Made by a program: the position numbers and the translations under genes. 64,000 nucleotides of DNA from assembly GCA_030150505.1 (NCBI GenBank), contig JASLFS010000068.1, positions 1 to 64,000 on the forward strand. The letters run 5' to 3'. Under the pieces are notes generated by a model. It was not told where the DNA came from. It saw nothing but the letters and a program-made list of their open reading frames with translations, and searched no databases. Of the stretch, positions 23,872 through 32,848 are shown piece by piece. The DNA is from Vitreoscilla sp. (GTDB taxonomy: Bacteria; Pseudomonadota; Gammaproteobacteria; Burkholderiales; Neisseriaceae). Positions within the stretch are counted from its first letter, which is position 1. Each line of letters opens with the position of its first letter.

Positions 23872-24411
23872 ATGGCTGAGTTAGCAACCGTAGCTAGACC
23901 ATATGCGAAAGCATTATTTGGTGTGGCACTCGAACAAAATAAGCTTGAACCTTGGTTGGCTCAATTGCAAACGTTAGCATTGCTAGCTGAAGACCCAAAA
24001 GTAGCATCTGTTTTAGATGCTCCTGAGCAAGGTGCAGAAAATCGTGTCAAAGTTTTGACCGATTTAGCACCAGAAGCTTTTGCTGATGAACAAGTTAAAA
24101 ACTTTGTTCAAGTATTGGCAGACAATGGTCGTTTAGCAGTGTTACCTGCAATTTTTGAGCAGTACCAAATTTTCGCTTTAGAGCATAGCAATATTCAAGA
24201 AGCAACTGTTTACAGTGCTTTTGCTATGAACGACGAAGAATTTGCTAAGGTGGTTGCTGATTTGCAAACCCATTTTGATACTAAGCTAAAAGCAAACCTC
24301 GTTGTTGATCCTGAGCTAATTGGCGGGATTAAAGTCGAAGTTGGTGACCAAGTGCTTGATATGTCTATACAAGGTCGTTTGAAAACTTTGTATGCGACAA
24401 TGATTAATTAG
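23872..24411 (+). CDS. atpH: ATP synthase F1 subunit delta
   Basis: A 179-residue delta subunit that links the peripheral stalk to the top of F1. N-terminal TVARPYAKALFGVALE and C-terminal LIGGIKVEVGDQVLDMSIQGRLKTL are characteristic. It lies four bases after atpF and ten before atpA. Confidence 0.95.
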   Translation: MAELATVARPYAKALFGVALEQNKLEPWLAQLQTLALLAEDPKVASVLDAPEQGAENRVKVLTDLAPEAFADEQVKNFVQVLADNGRLAVLPAIFEQYQIFALEHSNIQEATVYSAFAMNDEEFAKVVADLQTHFDTKLKANLVVDPELIGGIKVEVGDQVLDMSIQGRLKTLYATMIN

Positions 24412-24421
24412 GAGATGATTC

Positions 24422-25969
24422 ATGCAGTTAAATCCTGCTGAGATCAGCGATTTGATTAAAGCCAAAATTGAGAACATGCCGGTTGATGAGCAAGCTCATA
24501 ACCGCGGTACCGTTATCTCTGTAACTGACGGTATTGTTCGAATCCATGGCTTATCAGACGTGATGCAAGGTGAAATGCTCGAATTCCCAGGTAATACGTT
24601 CGGTTTAGCAATGAACCTTGAGCGTGACTCTGTTGGCGCAGTTATCTTGGGTGAATATGAGCATATCGGTGAAGGCGACGAAGTTGCTTGTACCGGTCGA
24701 ATTTTAGAAGTGCCTGTTGGCCGTGAATTAGTTGGTCGCGTTGTAAACGCATTAGGTCAACCAATTGATGGTAAAGGTCCGATTAATGCTAGCAAATCTT
24801 CTCCTATTGAGAAGATTGCTCCGGGTGTTATTGCACGTCAATCTGTTGATCAACCAATGCAAACAGGTTTGAAAGCAATTGACTCAATGGTTCCAGTGGG
24901 TCGTGGTCAACGTGAGTTGATTATTGGTGACCGTCAAACTGGTAAAACAGCTGTTGCACTAGATGCTATTGTGAATCAAAAAGGCACTGGTGTTATCTGT
25001 ATTTATGTAGCTGTTGGTCAAAAAGCTTCTTCTGTTGCTAACGTGGTTCGTCAGTTAGAAGACCACGGTGCAATGGAACATACCATTATTGTTGCTGCGA
25101 CTGCTTCTGAAGCTGCTGCATTGCAATTTATTGCGCCTTATTCTGGTTGCACAATGGGTGAATACTTCCGCGATATCGGTGAAGATGCATTGATTGTATA
25201 TGATGACTTGTCTAAACAAGCTGTTGCATACCGTCAAATTTCTTTGCTATTGCGTCGTCCACCTGGTCGTGAAGCTTATCCTGGTGACGTTTTCTACTTG
25301 CACTCTCGCTTGTTAGAACGCGCTGCTCGTATTAGTGCTCATGAAGTTGAAAAATTAACCAATGGTGAAGTTAAAGGTCAAACTGGCTCATTAACTGCAT
25401 TGCCAATTATTGAAACACAAGCTGGTGACGTATCTGCATTCGTACCAACTAACGTGATTTCAATTACTGACGGTCAAATTTTCTTAGAAACAGACTTGTT
25501 TAACTCTGGTATTCGTCCTGCAATTAACGCTGGTATTTCTGTATCGCGTGTAGGTGGTGCTGCTCAAACTAAAGTTATTAAGAAACTTGGCGGTGGTATT
25601 CGTTTGGCACTGGCTCAATATCGTGAATTGGCTGCATTCTCGCAGTTTGCATCTGATTTAGATGAAGCTACGCGTAAGCAATTAGAGCACGGTAAAATTG
25701 TGACTGAATTGATGAAGCAAAAACAATTTAGTACATTAAATACTGCTGAAATGGCGCTAACGTTATGGGCTATTAATAATGGTTCTTACGAAGGTGTTGA
25801 AGTTTCTAAAGCTTTGGCTTTTGAGGCTGATTTCTTAGCTTATGTTCGCACTCAAAACCCAGACGTATTGAAAAATGTTAATGCTTCAGGTGCTTTAAGT
25901 GGCGATGATGAAGCTGCATTGACTAAAGCAATGGATGTATTCAAAGCTTCTAGTAATTACGGCGCTTAA
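24422..25969 (+). CDS. atpA: ATP synthase F1 subunit alpha
   Basis: A 515-residue regulatory, non-catalytic nucleotide-binding subunit. Walker A is GDRQTGKTAVALD (about residues 170-182), and the alpha-specific signature PAINAGISVSRVGGAAQ lies near 368. Three alpha alternate with three beta in the F1 head. AGGAG precedes the ATG. Confidence 0.98.
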   Translation: MQLNPAEISDLIKAKIENMPVDEQAHNRGTVISVTDGIVRIHGLSDVMQGEMLEFPGNTFGLAMNLERDSVGAVILGEYEHIGEGDEVACTGRILEVPVGRELVGRVVNALGQPIDGKGPINASKSSPIEKIAPGVIARQSVDQPMQTGLKAIDSMVPVGRGQRELIIGDRQTGKTAVALDAIVNQKGTGVICIYVAVGQKASSVANVVRQLEDHGAMEHTIIVAATASEAAALQFIAPYSGCTMGEYFRDIGEDALIVYDDLSKQAVAYRQISLLLRRPPGREAYPGDVFYLHSRLLERAARISAHEVEKLTNGEVKGQTGSLTALPIIETQAGDVSAFVPTNVISITDGQIFLETDLFNSGIRPAINAGISVSRVGGAAQTKVIKKLGGGIRLALAQYRELAAFSQFASDLDEATRKQLEHGKIVTELMKQKQFSTLNTAEMALTLWAINNGSYEGVEVSKALAFEADFLAYVRTQNPDVLKNVNASGALSGDDEAALTKAMDVFKASSNYGA

Positions 25970-25989
25970 GAGAGAGCAAGGAGTCTGAG

Positions 25990-26871
25990 ATGGCAGTAGG
26001 AAAAGAGATTCTCACCCAAATTCGCAGTGTTCAAAATACCCAAAAGATCACTAAAGCGATGCAGATGGTGTCGACCTCTAAAATGCGCAAGACTCAGGAA
26101 AGGATGCGCCATGCGCGTCCTTATGCAGAAAAAGTACGTGATGTAATGCGTCACTTAGCTCAAACTAATCCTGAACATTCAATTGCTTTGCTTGATAGCA
26201 GAAATGAAGTAAAACGTGTTGGCTTTATCGTAATTACTAGCGATAAAGGTCTGTGCGGTGGTTTGAATGCCAACGTAATGAAACGTTTTTTTGCTAAAGT
26301 GCAAGAATTGCAAGCTCAAAATGTTGAAATTGAAACAGTTTGCTTGGGTAGTAAAGGTTTGGCAGCTTGCCAACGTGCTCAAGTTAACGTGGTTGCAAGT
26401 TCAGTAAACTTAGGTGATACGCCTAAGTTGAATCGCATTTTGGGTTCATTGCAAGTGCTATTTGAGCGTTTTAAAAATAAGGAACTTGATGCTGTTTATA
26501 TTGTGTATTCTGGTTTTGTGAATACCATGCGTCAAGAGCCTCGTTTAGAGCAATTGCTACCAGTTGGTGAGGAAGTGTTAGAAAAAGGTAATGCCACTAA
26601 TACTGAACACCATAATTGGGATTATATCTTTGAGCCTGACCCTGTCTCTGTATTGAGTTTTTTAGTTCGACGTTATCTCGAATCTGTGGTTTACCAAGCT
26701 GTTTGCGATAGCATGGCATCAGAGCAAGCTGCTCGTATGGTTGCGATGAAAGCTGCAACTGATAATGCTGGTAATGCAATCAAAGAATTACAGTTGATAT
26801 ACAACAAGTCTCGTCAATCGGCGATTACCACAGAGTTGTCAGAAATTGTAGCAGGTGCAGCTGCTGTTTAG
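25990..26871 (+). CDS. atpG: ATP synthase F1 subunit gamma
   Basis: A 293-residue central rotor shaft. The N-terminal helix EILTQIRSVQNTQKITKAMQMVSTSKMR and C-terminal NKSRQSAITTELSEIVAGAAAV form the coiled coil inside the alpha3beta3 head; SDKGLCGGLNANV is the family Rossmann-like segment. AAGGAG is appropriately placed. Confidence 0.97.
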   Translation: MAVGKEILTQIRSVQNTQKITKAMQMVSTSKMRKTQERMRHARPYAEKVRDVMRHLAQTNPEHSIALLDSRNEVKRVGFIVITSDKGLCGGLNANVMKRFFAKVQELQAQNVEIETVCLGSKGLAACQRAQVNVVASSVNLGDTPKLNRILGSLQVLFERFKNKELDAVYIVYSGFVNTMRQEPRLEQLLPVGEEVLEKGNATNTEHHNWDYIFEPDPVSVLSFLVRRYLESVVYQAVCDSMASEQAARMVAMKAATDNAGNAIKELQLIYNKSRQSAITTELSEIVAGAAAV

Positions 26872-26904
26872 TGGCTGACTGTTTAATAAAGTTAGGATGC
26901 GATA

Positions 26905-28302
26905 ATGAGCCAAGGCAAAATCGTACAAATCATTGGGGCTGTGGTTGACGTGGAATTTCCACGCAATAACATTCCTAAGGTTTATGATGCCCTAAAATTG
27001 GTTGAGAACGGTCTGACCCTAGAAGTGCAACAACAGCTAGGTGATGGCATTGTTCGTACCATTGCGATGGGTAGTTCAGATGGTTTAAAACGTGGTATGG
27101 CTGTTGAAAATACGGGCCATGCTATTACTGTACCAGTGGGCACAAAAACCCTAGGTCGTATTATGGACGTATTGGGTAACCCAGTTGATGAAGCTGGTCC
27201 AATCGGTGCAGAAGAAAGCCGCGAGATTCACCAGTTAGCGCCTAAATTCGATGAATTATCAAGCGCAACAGAAATGTTGGAAACTGGTATTAAAGTAATT
27301 GACTTATTATGTCCATTTGCCAAAGGTGGTAAAGTGGGTTTATTCGGTGGTGCTGGTGTAGGCAAAACCGTAAACATGATGGAGTTGATTAATAACATTG
27401 CTAAAGCTCACTCAGGTTTATCTGTGTTTGCTGGTGTGGGTGAGCGTACTCGTGAAGGTAATGACTTCTATCACGAGATGAAAGACTCAAACGTACTAGA
27501 TAAAGTAGCAATGGTTTATGGTCAAATGAACGAACCTCCAGGTAACCGTTTACGCGTTGCTTTGACTGGTTTGACTATGGCTGAATACTTCCGTGATGAA
27601 AAAGATGCTAGCGGCAAAGGTCGTGACGTATTGTTCTTCGTGGATAATATTTACCGTTACACATTAGCGGGTACTGAAGTATCTGCATTGTTAGGTCGTA
27701 TGCCTTCTGCAGTAGGTTACCAACCAACATTGGCTGAAGAAATGGGTCGTTTGCAAGAGCGCATTACTTCAACTCAAACTGGTTCGATTACATCTATTCA
27801 AGCAGTATATGTACCTGCGGATGACTTGACGGATCCGTCTCCAGCAACAACATTTGCTCACTTGGATGCGACTGTCGTATTGAGTCGTGATATTGCTTCT
27901 TTGGGTATTTACCCAGCTGTTGATCCATTGGATTCAACTTCTCGCCAATTAGATCCTATGGTTCTAGGTGAAGAGCATTATTCTGTAGCACGTGGTGTAC
28001 AAACTACTTTGCAAAAATACAAAGAATTGCGCGATATTATTGCAATTTTGGGTATGGATGAGTTGTCAGATGAAGACAAATTGACTGTTATGCGTGCGCG
28101 TAAAATTCAACGTTTCTTGTCTCAACCATTCCACGTAGCTGAAGTATTTACTGGTTCTCCTGGTAAATATGTATCTTTACGTGACACTATTGCAGGCTTT
28201 AAAGCAATCTTGAACGGTGAATTCGATCACTTGCCAGAACAAGCGTTCTACATGGTAGGTGGAATTGAAGAAGCTGTTGAGAAAGCAAAAACCTTAGGCT
28301 AA
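26905..28302 (+). CDS. atpD: ATP synthase F1 subunit beta (catalytic)
   Basis: A 465-residue catalytic subunit. Walker A is GGAGVGKTVNMMELI near residue 150, the catalytic glutamate is in GERTREGNDFY, and the DELSEED region reads MDELSDEDKLTV. The family signature PAVDPLDSTS is present. ATP is made at three beta sites per head. Confidence 0.98.
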   Translation: MSQGKIVQIIGAVVDVEFPRNNIPKVYDALKLVENGLTLEVQQQLGDGIVRTIAMGSSDGLKRGMAVENTGHAITVPVGTKTLGRIMDVLGNPVDEAGPIGAEESREIHQLAPKFDELSSATEMLETGIKVIDLLCPFAKGGKVGLFGGAGVGKTVNMMELINNIAKAHSGLSVFAGVGERTREGNDFYHEMKDSNVLDKVAMVYGQMNEPPGNRLRVALTGLTMAEYFRDEKDASGKGRDVLFFVDNIYRYTLAGTEVSALLGRMPSAVGYQPTLAEEMGRLQERITSTQTGSITSIQAVYVPADDLTDPSPATTFAHLDATVVLSRDIASLGIYPAVDPLDSTSRQLDPMVLGEEHYSVARGVQTTLQKYKELRDIIAILGMDELSDEDKLTVMRARKIQRFLSQPFHVAEVFTGSPGKYVSLRDTIAGFKAILNGEFDHLPEQAFYMVGGIEEAVEKAKTLG

Positions 28303-28312
28303 GGAGGCAAGC

Positions 28313-28735
28313 ATGACTACCATGCAAGTTGAAGTGGTTAGCAATGAACAAAACATCTACTCAGGCGAAGCTACTTTTGTTGTAGTGCCGACTGAAAATG
28401 GTGAGTTGGGCATTTATCCACAGCACACGCCGATTATGAGTAAGGTACGCCCTGGCGTATTGCGTCTGCAAGTGCCTGGCCAAGCTGAAGAAGTTATGGT
28501 TGCGATTTCTGGTGGTTTAGTTGAAGTACAACCAGATAAATTAACACTTTTAGCTGATGTGGCTGTACGCAGTGAAGAGTTAGATGAAGAACGTGCTAAT
28601 TTAGCATTGGAAGAAGCAAAAGAGAAGTTGAAAAACTCGACTGATGCATCATCTACTGCTGCTGCACAAGCTGCTTTAGCTGCTGCTATTGCTGAACTAA
28701 AAGCTTTGGATTATGTCCGGGCGCATCGCCAATAA
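28313..28735 (+). CDS. atpC: ATP synthase F1 subunit epsilon
   Basis: A 140-residue epsilon subunit with an N-terminal beta sandwich (MQVEVVSNEQNIYSGEA; GELGIYPQHTPIMSKVRPG) and a C-terminal two-helix Ala/Glu-rich region that can inhibit ATP hydrolysis. GGAGG lies just before the ATG. It is the last gene of atpIBEFHAGDC and is followed by a strong terminator. Confidence 0.96.
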   Translation: MTTMQVEVVSNEQNIYSGEATFVVVPTENGELGIYPQHTPIMSKVRPGVLRLQVPGQAEEVMVAISGGLVEVQPDKLTLLADVAVRSEELDEERANLALEEAKEKLKNSTDASSTAAAQAALAAAIAELKALDYVRAHRQ

Positions 28736-28751
28736 TGATGGCTTGATGTTT

Positions 28752-28790
28752 AAAAAAGCCGCTCATCCCTTGAGAATGAGCGGCTTTTTT
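28752..28790 (+). terminator. Terminator of the atp operon
   Basis: AAAAAAGCCGCTCAT and ATGAGCGGCTTTTTT form a 15-pair stem around nine bases, ending in six T. Confidence 0.92.
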
Positions 28791-28858
28791 TATGAGCATC
28801 TGTTTTATCACGTTGGGATTATAGAAAAATACTTGGGAAAATAAGAAAAGAGATTCTA

Positions 28859-30181
28859 ATGAACGCAGTCGTTCTTGCTGTGATAGTGATGCTTGTTTTA
28901 GCCGTATCGCGGGTACATGTGGTATTGAGTTTGTTGATTGCTGGTTTGGTTGGTGGCGTAGCTGGTGGATTAAGTTTAGTTGATAGTATTAGTGCTTTTC
29001 AGACGGGATTGGGCAATGGTGCTCAGATTGCATTGTCATATGTGTTATTAGGCGCTTTTGCAGCAGCAATTGCACATTCTGGATTGCCACAATCATTAGC
29101 AAATTTTGTGATAGCAAAAATTGAAAATAGTGCTAGCAGCAGTGCAACCGCAAAAATTAAGTGGATGTTACTGTTTATTTTGTTGGCCATGAGTGTGATG
29201 AGTCAAAATATTATCCCGATTCACATTGCATTTATTCCTCTGATTGTACCGCCATTGTTATTGGTATTTAATCGATTGAAAATTGACCGTCGGGCGATTG
29301 CTTGTGTGATTACATTCGGTTTGGTAACAACTTATATGTTTTTACCTTATGGGTTCGGTGAAATTTTCTTGATTCAAGTTTTAAAAGGAAACATTGAAAA
29401 ATCAGGATTAAATATTGCTGATATGAATATGATGCATGCTATGGCAATCCCAGCATTGGGCATGTTCTTTGGTTTAATGATTGCTATTTTTGTGACTTAT
29501 CGTAAACCCCGTTTGTATGGAGAAAGTGGAACAGGTGCAGCTACGGATAATGCGCCGCAGATTTCCACAGGCCGCACTTTGGTGGCTTTGCTTGCTATTG
29601 TGGTTGCATTTGTTGCGCAGTTGATGACCAAATCATTGCTATTGGGCGCAATGCTGGGTTTTGTTGTGTTCATGATTACCGGTGTGGTGAAATGGCGTGA
29701 TGCTGATGAAGTATTTAATAAAGGTTTACGCATGATGGCCATGGTTGGTTTTATCATGATTGCGGCACAAGGTTTTGCTGAGGTGATGACGCAGACTAAT
29801 CAAATTAAACCGTTGGTTGATGCCAGTGCTGCAATGTTTGCCGGTTCAAAGGCAATGGCTGCTTTTGCGATGTTAGCTGTTGGTTTGTTGGTGACGATGG
29901 GCATTGGTAGCTCTTTTTCTACTGTGCCAATTATTGCGGCAATTTATGTGCCACTTTGTATGAGTATGGGCTTTTCTCCTATGGCAACTGTGGCTTTGAT
30001 TGGTACAGCAGGTGCATTGGGTGATGCTGGTTCTCCTGCGTCAGATTCAACTTTGGGTCCTACCTCTGGTTTGAATGTTGATGGACAGCATGATCACATG
30101 AGAGATACTGTGATTCCAACATTTTTACATTACAACTTACCTTTGCTAGCATTTGGGTGGCTGGCATCTATGGTGTTATAA
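28859..30181 (+). CDS. Na+/H+ antiporter family transporter (YuiF/NhaC-like)
   Basis: A 440-residue membrane protein with about 11-12 helices. It starts with a helix pair typical of the ion transporter superfamily (VSRVHVVLSLLIAGLVGGVAGG). SQNIIPIHIAFIPLIVPPLL and the late GALGDAGSPASDSTLGPTSGLN motif match the Na+/H+ antiporter family group that includes B. subtilis YuiF; some members carry amino acids, so the substrate is uncertain. The next gene slyX starts three bases after the stop codon. Confidence 0.8.
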   Translation: MNAVVLAVIVMLVLAVSRVHVVLSLLIAGLVGGVAGGLSLVDSISAFQTGLGNGAQIALSYVLLGAFAAAIAHSGLPQSLANFVIAKIENSASSSATAKIKWMLLFILLAMSVMSQNIIPIHIAFIPLIVPPLLLVFNRLKIDRRAIACVITFGLVTTYMFLPYGFGEIFLIQVLKGNIEKSGLNIADMNMMHAMAIPALGMFFGLMIAIFVTYRKPRLYGESGTGAATDNAPQISTGRTLVALLAIVVAFVAQLMTKSLLLGAMLGFVVFMITGVVKWRDADEVFNKGLRMMAMVGFIMIAAQGFAEVMTQTNQIKPLVDASAAMFAGSKAMAAFAMLAVGLLVTMGIGSSFSTVPIIAAIYVPLCMSMGFSPMATVALIGTAGALGDAGSPASDSTLGPTSGLNVDGQHDHMRDTVIPTFLHYNLPLLAFGWLASMVL

Positions 30182-30183
30182 AA

Positions 30184-30399
30184 ATGAATAATGAATTAGA
30201 AGATAGAGTGGTTGAATTGGAAATTCAAGTGGCTTTGCAAAATGATTTGCTAGATAGCTTGAATGCAACGGTTGCTCAATTAAGTCAAAAAAATGATTTA
30301 CTGCAAGATCAGTTACGGTTGATATATCGAAAAATGACTGAGGATGAAGGCAGTAGCTTATCTAAAAATTTAGCAGACGAAATACCACCGCATTATTAA
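30184..30399 (+). CDS. slyX: SlyX family protein
   Basis: A 71-residue, mostly coiled-coil protein: LEDRVVELEIQVALQNDLLDSLNATVAQLSQ and the C-terminal IPPHY are SlyX hallmarks. Function is unknown in this family. The start at 30184 is chosen since the upstream in-frame extension lies inside the preceding transporter gene. It ends at a terminator made of paired uptake sequences. Confidence 0.88.
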   Translation: MNNELEDRVVELEIQVALQNDLLDSLNATVAQLSQKNDLLQDQLRLIYRKMTEDEGSSLSKNLADEIPPHY

Positions 30400-30410
30400 G
30401 TTTTACTTTT

Positions 30411-30450
30411 TTCAGGCAGCCTATTATTTTAATAGGCTGCCTTCTTTTTT
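30411..30450 (+). terminator. Terminator built from an uptake sequence and its inverted partner
   Basis: TTCAGGCAGCCT (30411-30422) is an exact AGGCTGCCTGAA on the minus strand. AGGCAGCCTATT pairs with AATAGGCTGCCT (30431-30442) around ATTTT, then TC and six T. The second copy keeps only the first nine uptake bases. Confidence 0.85.
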
Positions 30451-30472
30451 CGGGTCAAGGGGAGATGGTTTT

Positions 30473-31162
30473 ATGTCGGAAACGACAATGAACAGTACAT
30501 GGAAAGAAGCGGTTCGGCACAGTTTACCTGTGGCAATGGGATATGTACCTGCTGCAATTGCTTTTGGTGTGTTGATGAGTGCTGCAGGGCTACCGGCTTG
30601 GTGGGCTTTATTTTTAAGTATTATTGTTTATTCTGGTGCAGGGCAATATGCAACCATTCCAATGTTGGCAAGTGGCGCTGGTGTTTTTGCGATGACATTA
30701 AATATTGGTGTGATTAATTTACGCCATGTTTTTTATGCTTTACCGTTAATGGAGACTTTGCCAAAGGAAAAGATCAAACGAACATATTGTTTATTTGCCT
30801 TAACCGATGAGAGCTTTTCTGTTTTGACAACATTGCCAGCTGAGATAGCAAAGGCATTATTTACGAAGATTGTTTTGTTGAACCAAACTTATTGGATTTG
30901 TGGAACAATGTTTGGTGTGCTGATGGGCAGTGGATTAAATGACTTAATACCTCATTTGGATTTTGCTTTAACCTGTTTATTTGTTGTATTGGCATATGAG
31001 CAATATGTGGCTAAAAAAATTTGGTGGCCATGTGTGTTGGCTGTGGTGATGTTTTCGATTGCTAAATGGTTAACGAATGATTATGTATTACTATTGTCAG
31101 TTGGATTTTGTGCATTGGCAATTATTGTGAATGAATGGTTACCCAAAAGGGAAGTGCAATGA
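30473..31162 (+). CDS. azlC: AzlC family branched-chain amino acid exporter subunit
   Basis: A 229-residue integral membrane protein. HSLPVAMGYVPAAIAFGVLMSAAGLP and SIIVYSGAGQYATIPMLASGA are AzlC signatures, as is NLRHVFYALPL. AzlC with the small AzlD forms an exporter of branched-chain amino acids or analogues (as YgaZ/YgaH for valine). A strong AAGGGGAG lies about ten bases before the ATG. The stop codon overlaps the azlD start (ATGA). Confidence 0.93.
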   Translation: MSETTMNSTWKEAVRHSLPVAMGYVPAAIAFGVLMSAAGLPAWWALFLSIIVYSGAGQYATIPMLASGAGVFAMTLNIGVINLRHVFYALPLMETLPKEKIKRTYCLFALTDESFSVLTTLPAEIAKALFTKIVLLNQTYWICGTMFGVLMGSGLNDLIPHLDFALTCLFVVLAYEQYVAKKIWWPCVLAVVMFSIAKWLTNDYVLLLSVGFCALAIIVNEWLPKREVQ

Positions 31163-31494
31163 TTAGCAATAGTACTTTTGTTATCGCAACTTTATGCATG
31201 GGATTGGTAACGTTTATTTTGCGAGCAGCGCCAACCGTTGTGCCCAAAAGATGGTTGCAGTCTGTATTATTAAAAGCGCTAAATCAGGCTTTGCCATTGT
31301 GCGTCATGATTATTTTGATTTTAGCTTCGATACCTTTAAATAGTGAGAATGAAAATTTTGTACCATTGTTAGCGCAAGTTTTGGCGTTGATTTTGGTATT
31401 GTTGTCATATATGAAGTTTCGCAATGTACTCATTGCAATGATTGTGGGTGTTGCTAGTTTGAATGGTATTTTATGGTTATTTAATGGATTTTGA
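31159..31494 (+). CDS. azlD: AzlD family branched-chain amino acid exporter subunit
   Basis: A 111-residue membrane protein with three or four helices, containing FILRAAPTVVPKRWLQSVLLKALNQALPLCVMIILIL, typical of AzlD. The ATG at 31159 overlaps the azlC stop by four bases and has GGGAAG upstream; an earlier GTG or ATG in frame lies within azlC. Confidence 0.9.
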   Translation: MISNSTFVIATLCMGLVTFILRAAPTVVPKRWLQSVLLKALNQALPLCVMIILILASIPLNSENENFVPLLAQVLALILVLLSYMKFRNVLIAMIVGVASLNGILWLFNGF

Positions 31495-31501
31495 TGAAGG
31501 T

Positions 31502-31525
31502 TTCAGGCAGCCTAGGCTGCCTGAA
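31502..31525. repeat. Perfect inverted pair of DNA uptake sequences
   Basis: TTCAGGCAGCCT (31502-31513) abuts AGGCTGCCTGAA (31514-31525) with no spacer, giving a 24-bp perfect palindrome between the convergent azlD and acetyltransferase genes. It can form a hairpin and may act as a bidirectional terminator, although no long T run follows on either side. Confidence 0.85.
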
Positions 31526-31527
31526 GC

Positions 31528-31986
31528 TTATAGTTGTTTTGTAAAATGGAATGATTCAATAATATAGTTTTTATTTAAGTACAGCTTATGTGCTTGTGTT
31601 CTAAACGTTCCGGAGTCCAAGGCAATATATTCACATCCATGTTGTTTCGCAATGTTTTCACAATGGTCTAATATTTGGCCACCATAACCTTCACCACGTA
31701 ATTTCTCATCGACCACCAAATCTTCAAGAAAAAATAATTTATATTGGTAAGTATTGTGATGCATTCGAAATAAAGCCAAACCAATGATTTCATCCTCATG
31801 GCTATCGTCTGTAACCAAGATTAAGCGAGCAGATGAAGCAATGATTTTTTCCAGTAATTGAAAATATTCTTGGAAATTATCTAATTTCGGGCGCAGCTGT
31901 TGATGGATATGCCACGCTTTTTCCATCAGTTTTTCATATTGGCGCAAGGTTTGTGTGTTATCAATAGCAATGTAATGTAGATTCAT
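31528..31986 (-). CDS. GNAT family N-acetyltransferase
   Basis: A 152-residue acetyltransferase. The acetyl-CoA loop is VDEKLRGEGYGGQIL (Q/RxxGxG type), preceded by FFLEDLVV and followed by HGCEYIALDSGTFRTQAHKLYLNKNYI, which places it near GCN5-like small-molecule acetyltransferases. The substrate is unknown. AAAGG lies eight bases upstream of the ATG. Convergent with azlD across the paired uptake sequence. Confidence 0.85.
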   Translation of the reverse strand: MNLHYIAIDNTQTLRQYEKLMEKAWHIHQQLRPKLDNFQEYFQLLEKIIASSARLILVTDDSHEDEIIGLALFRMHHNTYQYKLFFLEDLVVDEKLRGEGYGGQILDHCENIAKQHGCEYIALDSGTFRTQAHKLYLNKNYIIESFHFTKQL

Positions 31987-32045
31987 GATTTTTCCTTTGT
32001 ATGATTATTGTTTGGTTTTTTATTAAAATAAGTGCTACTTAATAG

Positions 32046-32059
32046 ATATCATATGATAT
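32046..32059. promoter_or_regulatory. Palindrome upstream of the acetyltransferase
   Basis: ATATCATATGATAT is a perfect 14-bp palindrome about 60 bases upstream of the acetyltransferase start. It could be an operator in that promoter region; in AT-rich DNA chance is also plausible. Confidence 0.25.
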
Positions 32060-32104
32060 TCTAATTATTCAGAATAGAGATATTTATTAACATGGAATTA
32101 AAAT

Positions 32105-32133
32105 AGGCATGTATTCTAATGAATAACATGCCT
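32105..32133 (-). terminator. Terminator of cyaY
   Basis: On the minus strand AGGCATGTTATTC pairs with GAATACATGCCT (one bulge) around ATTA, then ATTTTAATT. It lies 30 bases beyond the cyaY stop codon. Confidence 0.6.
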
Positions 32134-32162
32134 AGTGATTAATTTAAGATAAAAATTAAACT

Positions 32163-32489
32163 TTAGAATTCATAAGGTTCGATAATAATGTCTTCTGCTA
32201 ATAAGTCGCTTAAAACAAGGTTAAGCACTTCAAAAAATTCACTATTATCACGCGTTGCTAGCCATTGTTTGCCTTGCAGTGAAAAATGATAACCACCACT
32301 TTTCGCTGCTATCCATAGTTCCTGATTAGGAGTATGGCGATTAATAATGATTTGCTCACCATGATCATCCTCTAAAGTTAGGACATTACCGTTTTTTTGG
32401 CAGTCAATATCCCAATCACTATCGGCGAGGGCATCATCAATGTGGTCAAAAATGGCTTCAGAGTGTTTTAAAAAATCAGATTCAGTCAT
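32163..32489 (-). CDS. cyaY: Frataxin-like iron donor CyaY
   Basis: A 108-residue frataxin homologue that binds iron and modulates iron-sulfur cluster assembly with IscS. The acidic first helix (ESDFLKHSEAIFDHIDDALADSDWDID) and the strand motifs NVLTLEDDHGEQIIINRHTPNQELWIAAKSGG are diagnostic. The start MTESDF at 32489 is chosen over an upstream ATG at 32540 because it matches the family. It is divergent from lptM-lysA, as in many gammaproteobacteria and betaproteobacteria. Confidence 0.95.
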   Translation of the reverse strand: MTESDFLKHSEAIFDHIDDALADSDWDIDCQKNGNVLTLEDDHGEQIIINRHTPNQELWIAAKSGGYHFSLQGKQWLATRDNSEFFEVLNLVLSDLLAEDIIIEPYEF

Positions 32490-32645
32490 TATGTATTTGT
32501 CTATGTTCAAGAATTTGTTAAGATACTTTTTCGCTGGCATGCTCTTTGTTATGATGTGACAGCAATGTTTTGTATATTACGTACTATCTTGCCATAGCAT
32601 GGGAAAACATTAAAGTTTATTTGCAATTTAAAAGGAGTAAGGCTT

Positions 32646-32834
32646 GTGAAGCCTGTTTGGTTAACAATTTTAGCGGGTTTATTATTAAGCGCTTGTGGAT
32701 TTAAAGGTGATTTATATTTGCCAAAGGAAGATGATAAAAGTCAGTTTGGTGTCATTCAAACTGGAATAGGCATCAACCAAGATATTGAAAAGCCGACCAT
32801 CCAAGAAAACTCATCAGTCAATACCATCGATTAA
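32646..32834 (+). CDS. lptM: LPS translocon maturation chaperone LptM (YifL/LppL lipoprotein)
   Basis: A 62-residue lipoprotein with signal peptide and lipobox LSAC (Cys at about residue 17), directly followed by GFKGDLYLP, the signature of LptM, which helps oxidative maturation of LptD. The start is GTG with AAGGAG nine bases upstream. It sits between cyaY and lysA, the conserved position. Confidence 0.9.
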   Translation: MKPVWLTILAGLLLSACGFKGDLYLPKEDDKSQFGVIQTGIGINQDIEKPTIQENSSVNTID

Positions 32835-32848
32835 AGAAAAGAACTAAC

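Noticed and set aside
28414..28422. DnaA box TTATCCACA suggesting an origin
   Set aside because: Single copy inside the atpC coding region, no cluster, no AT-rich unwinding element or dnaA gene nearby.
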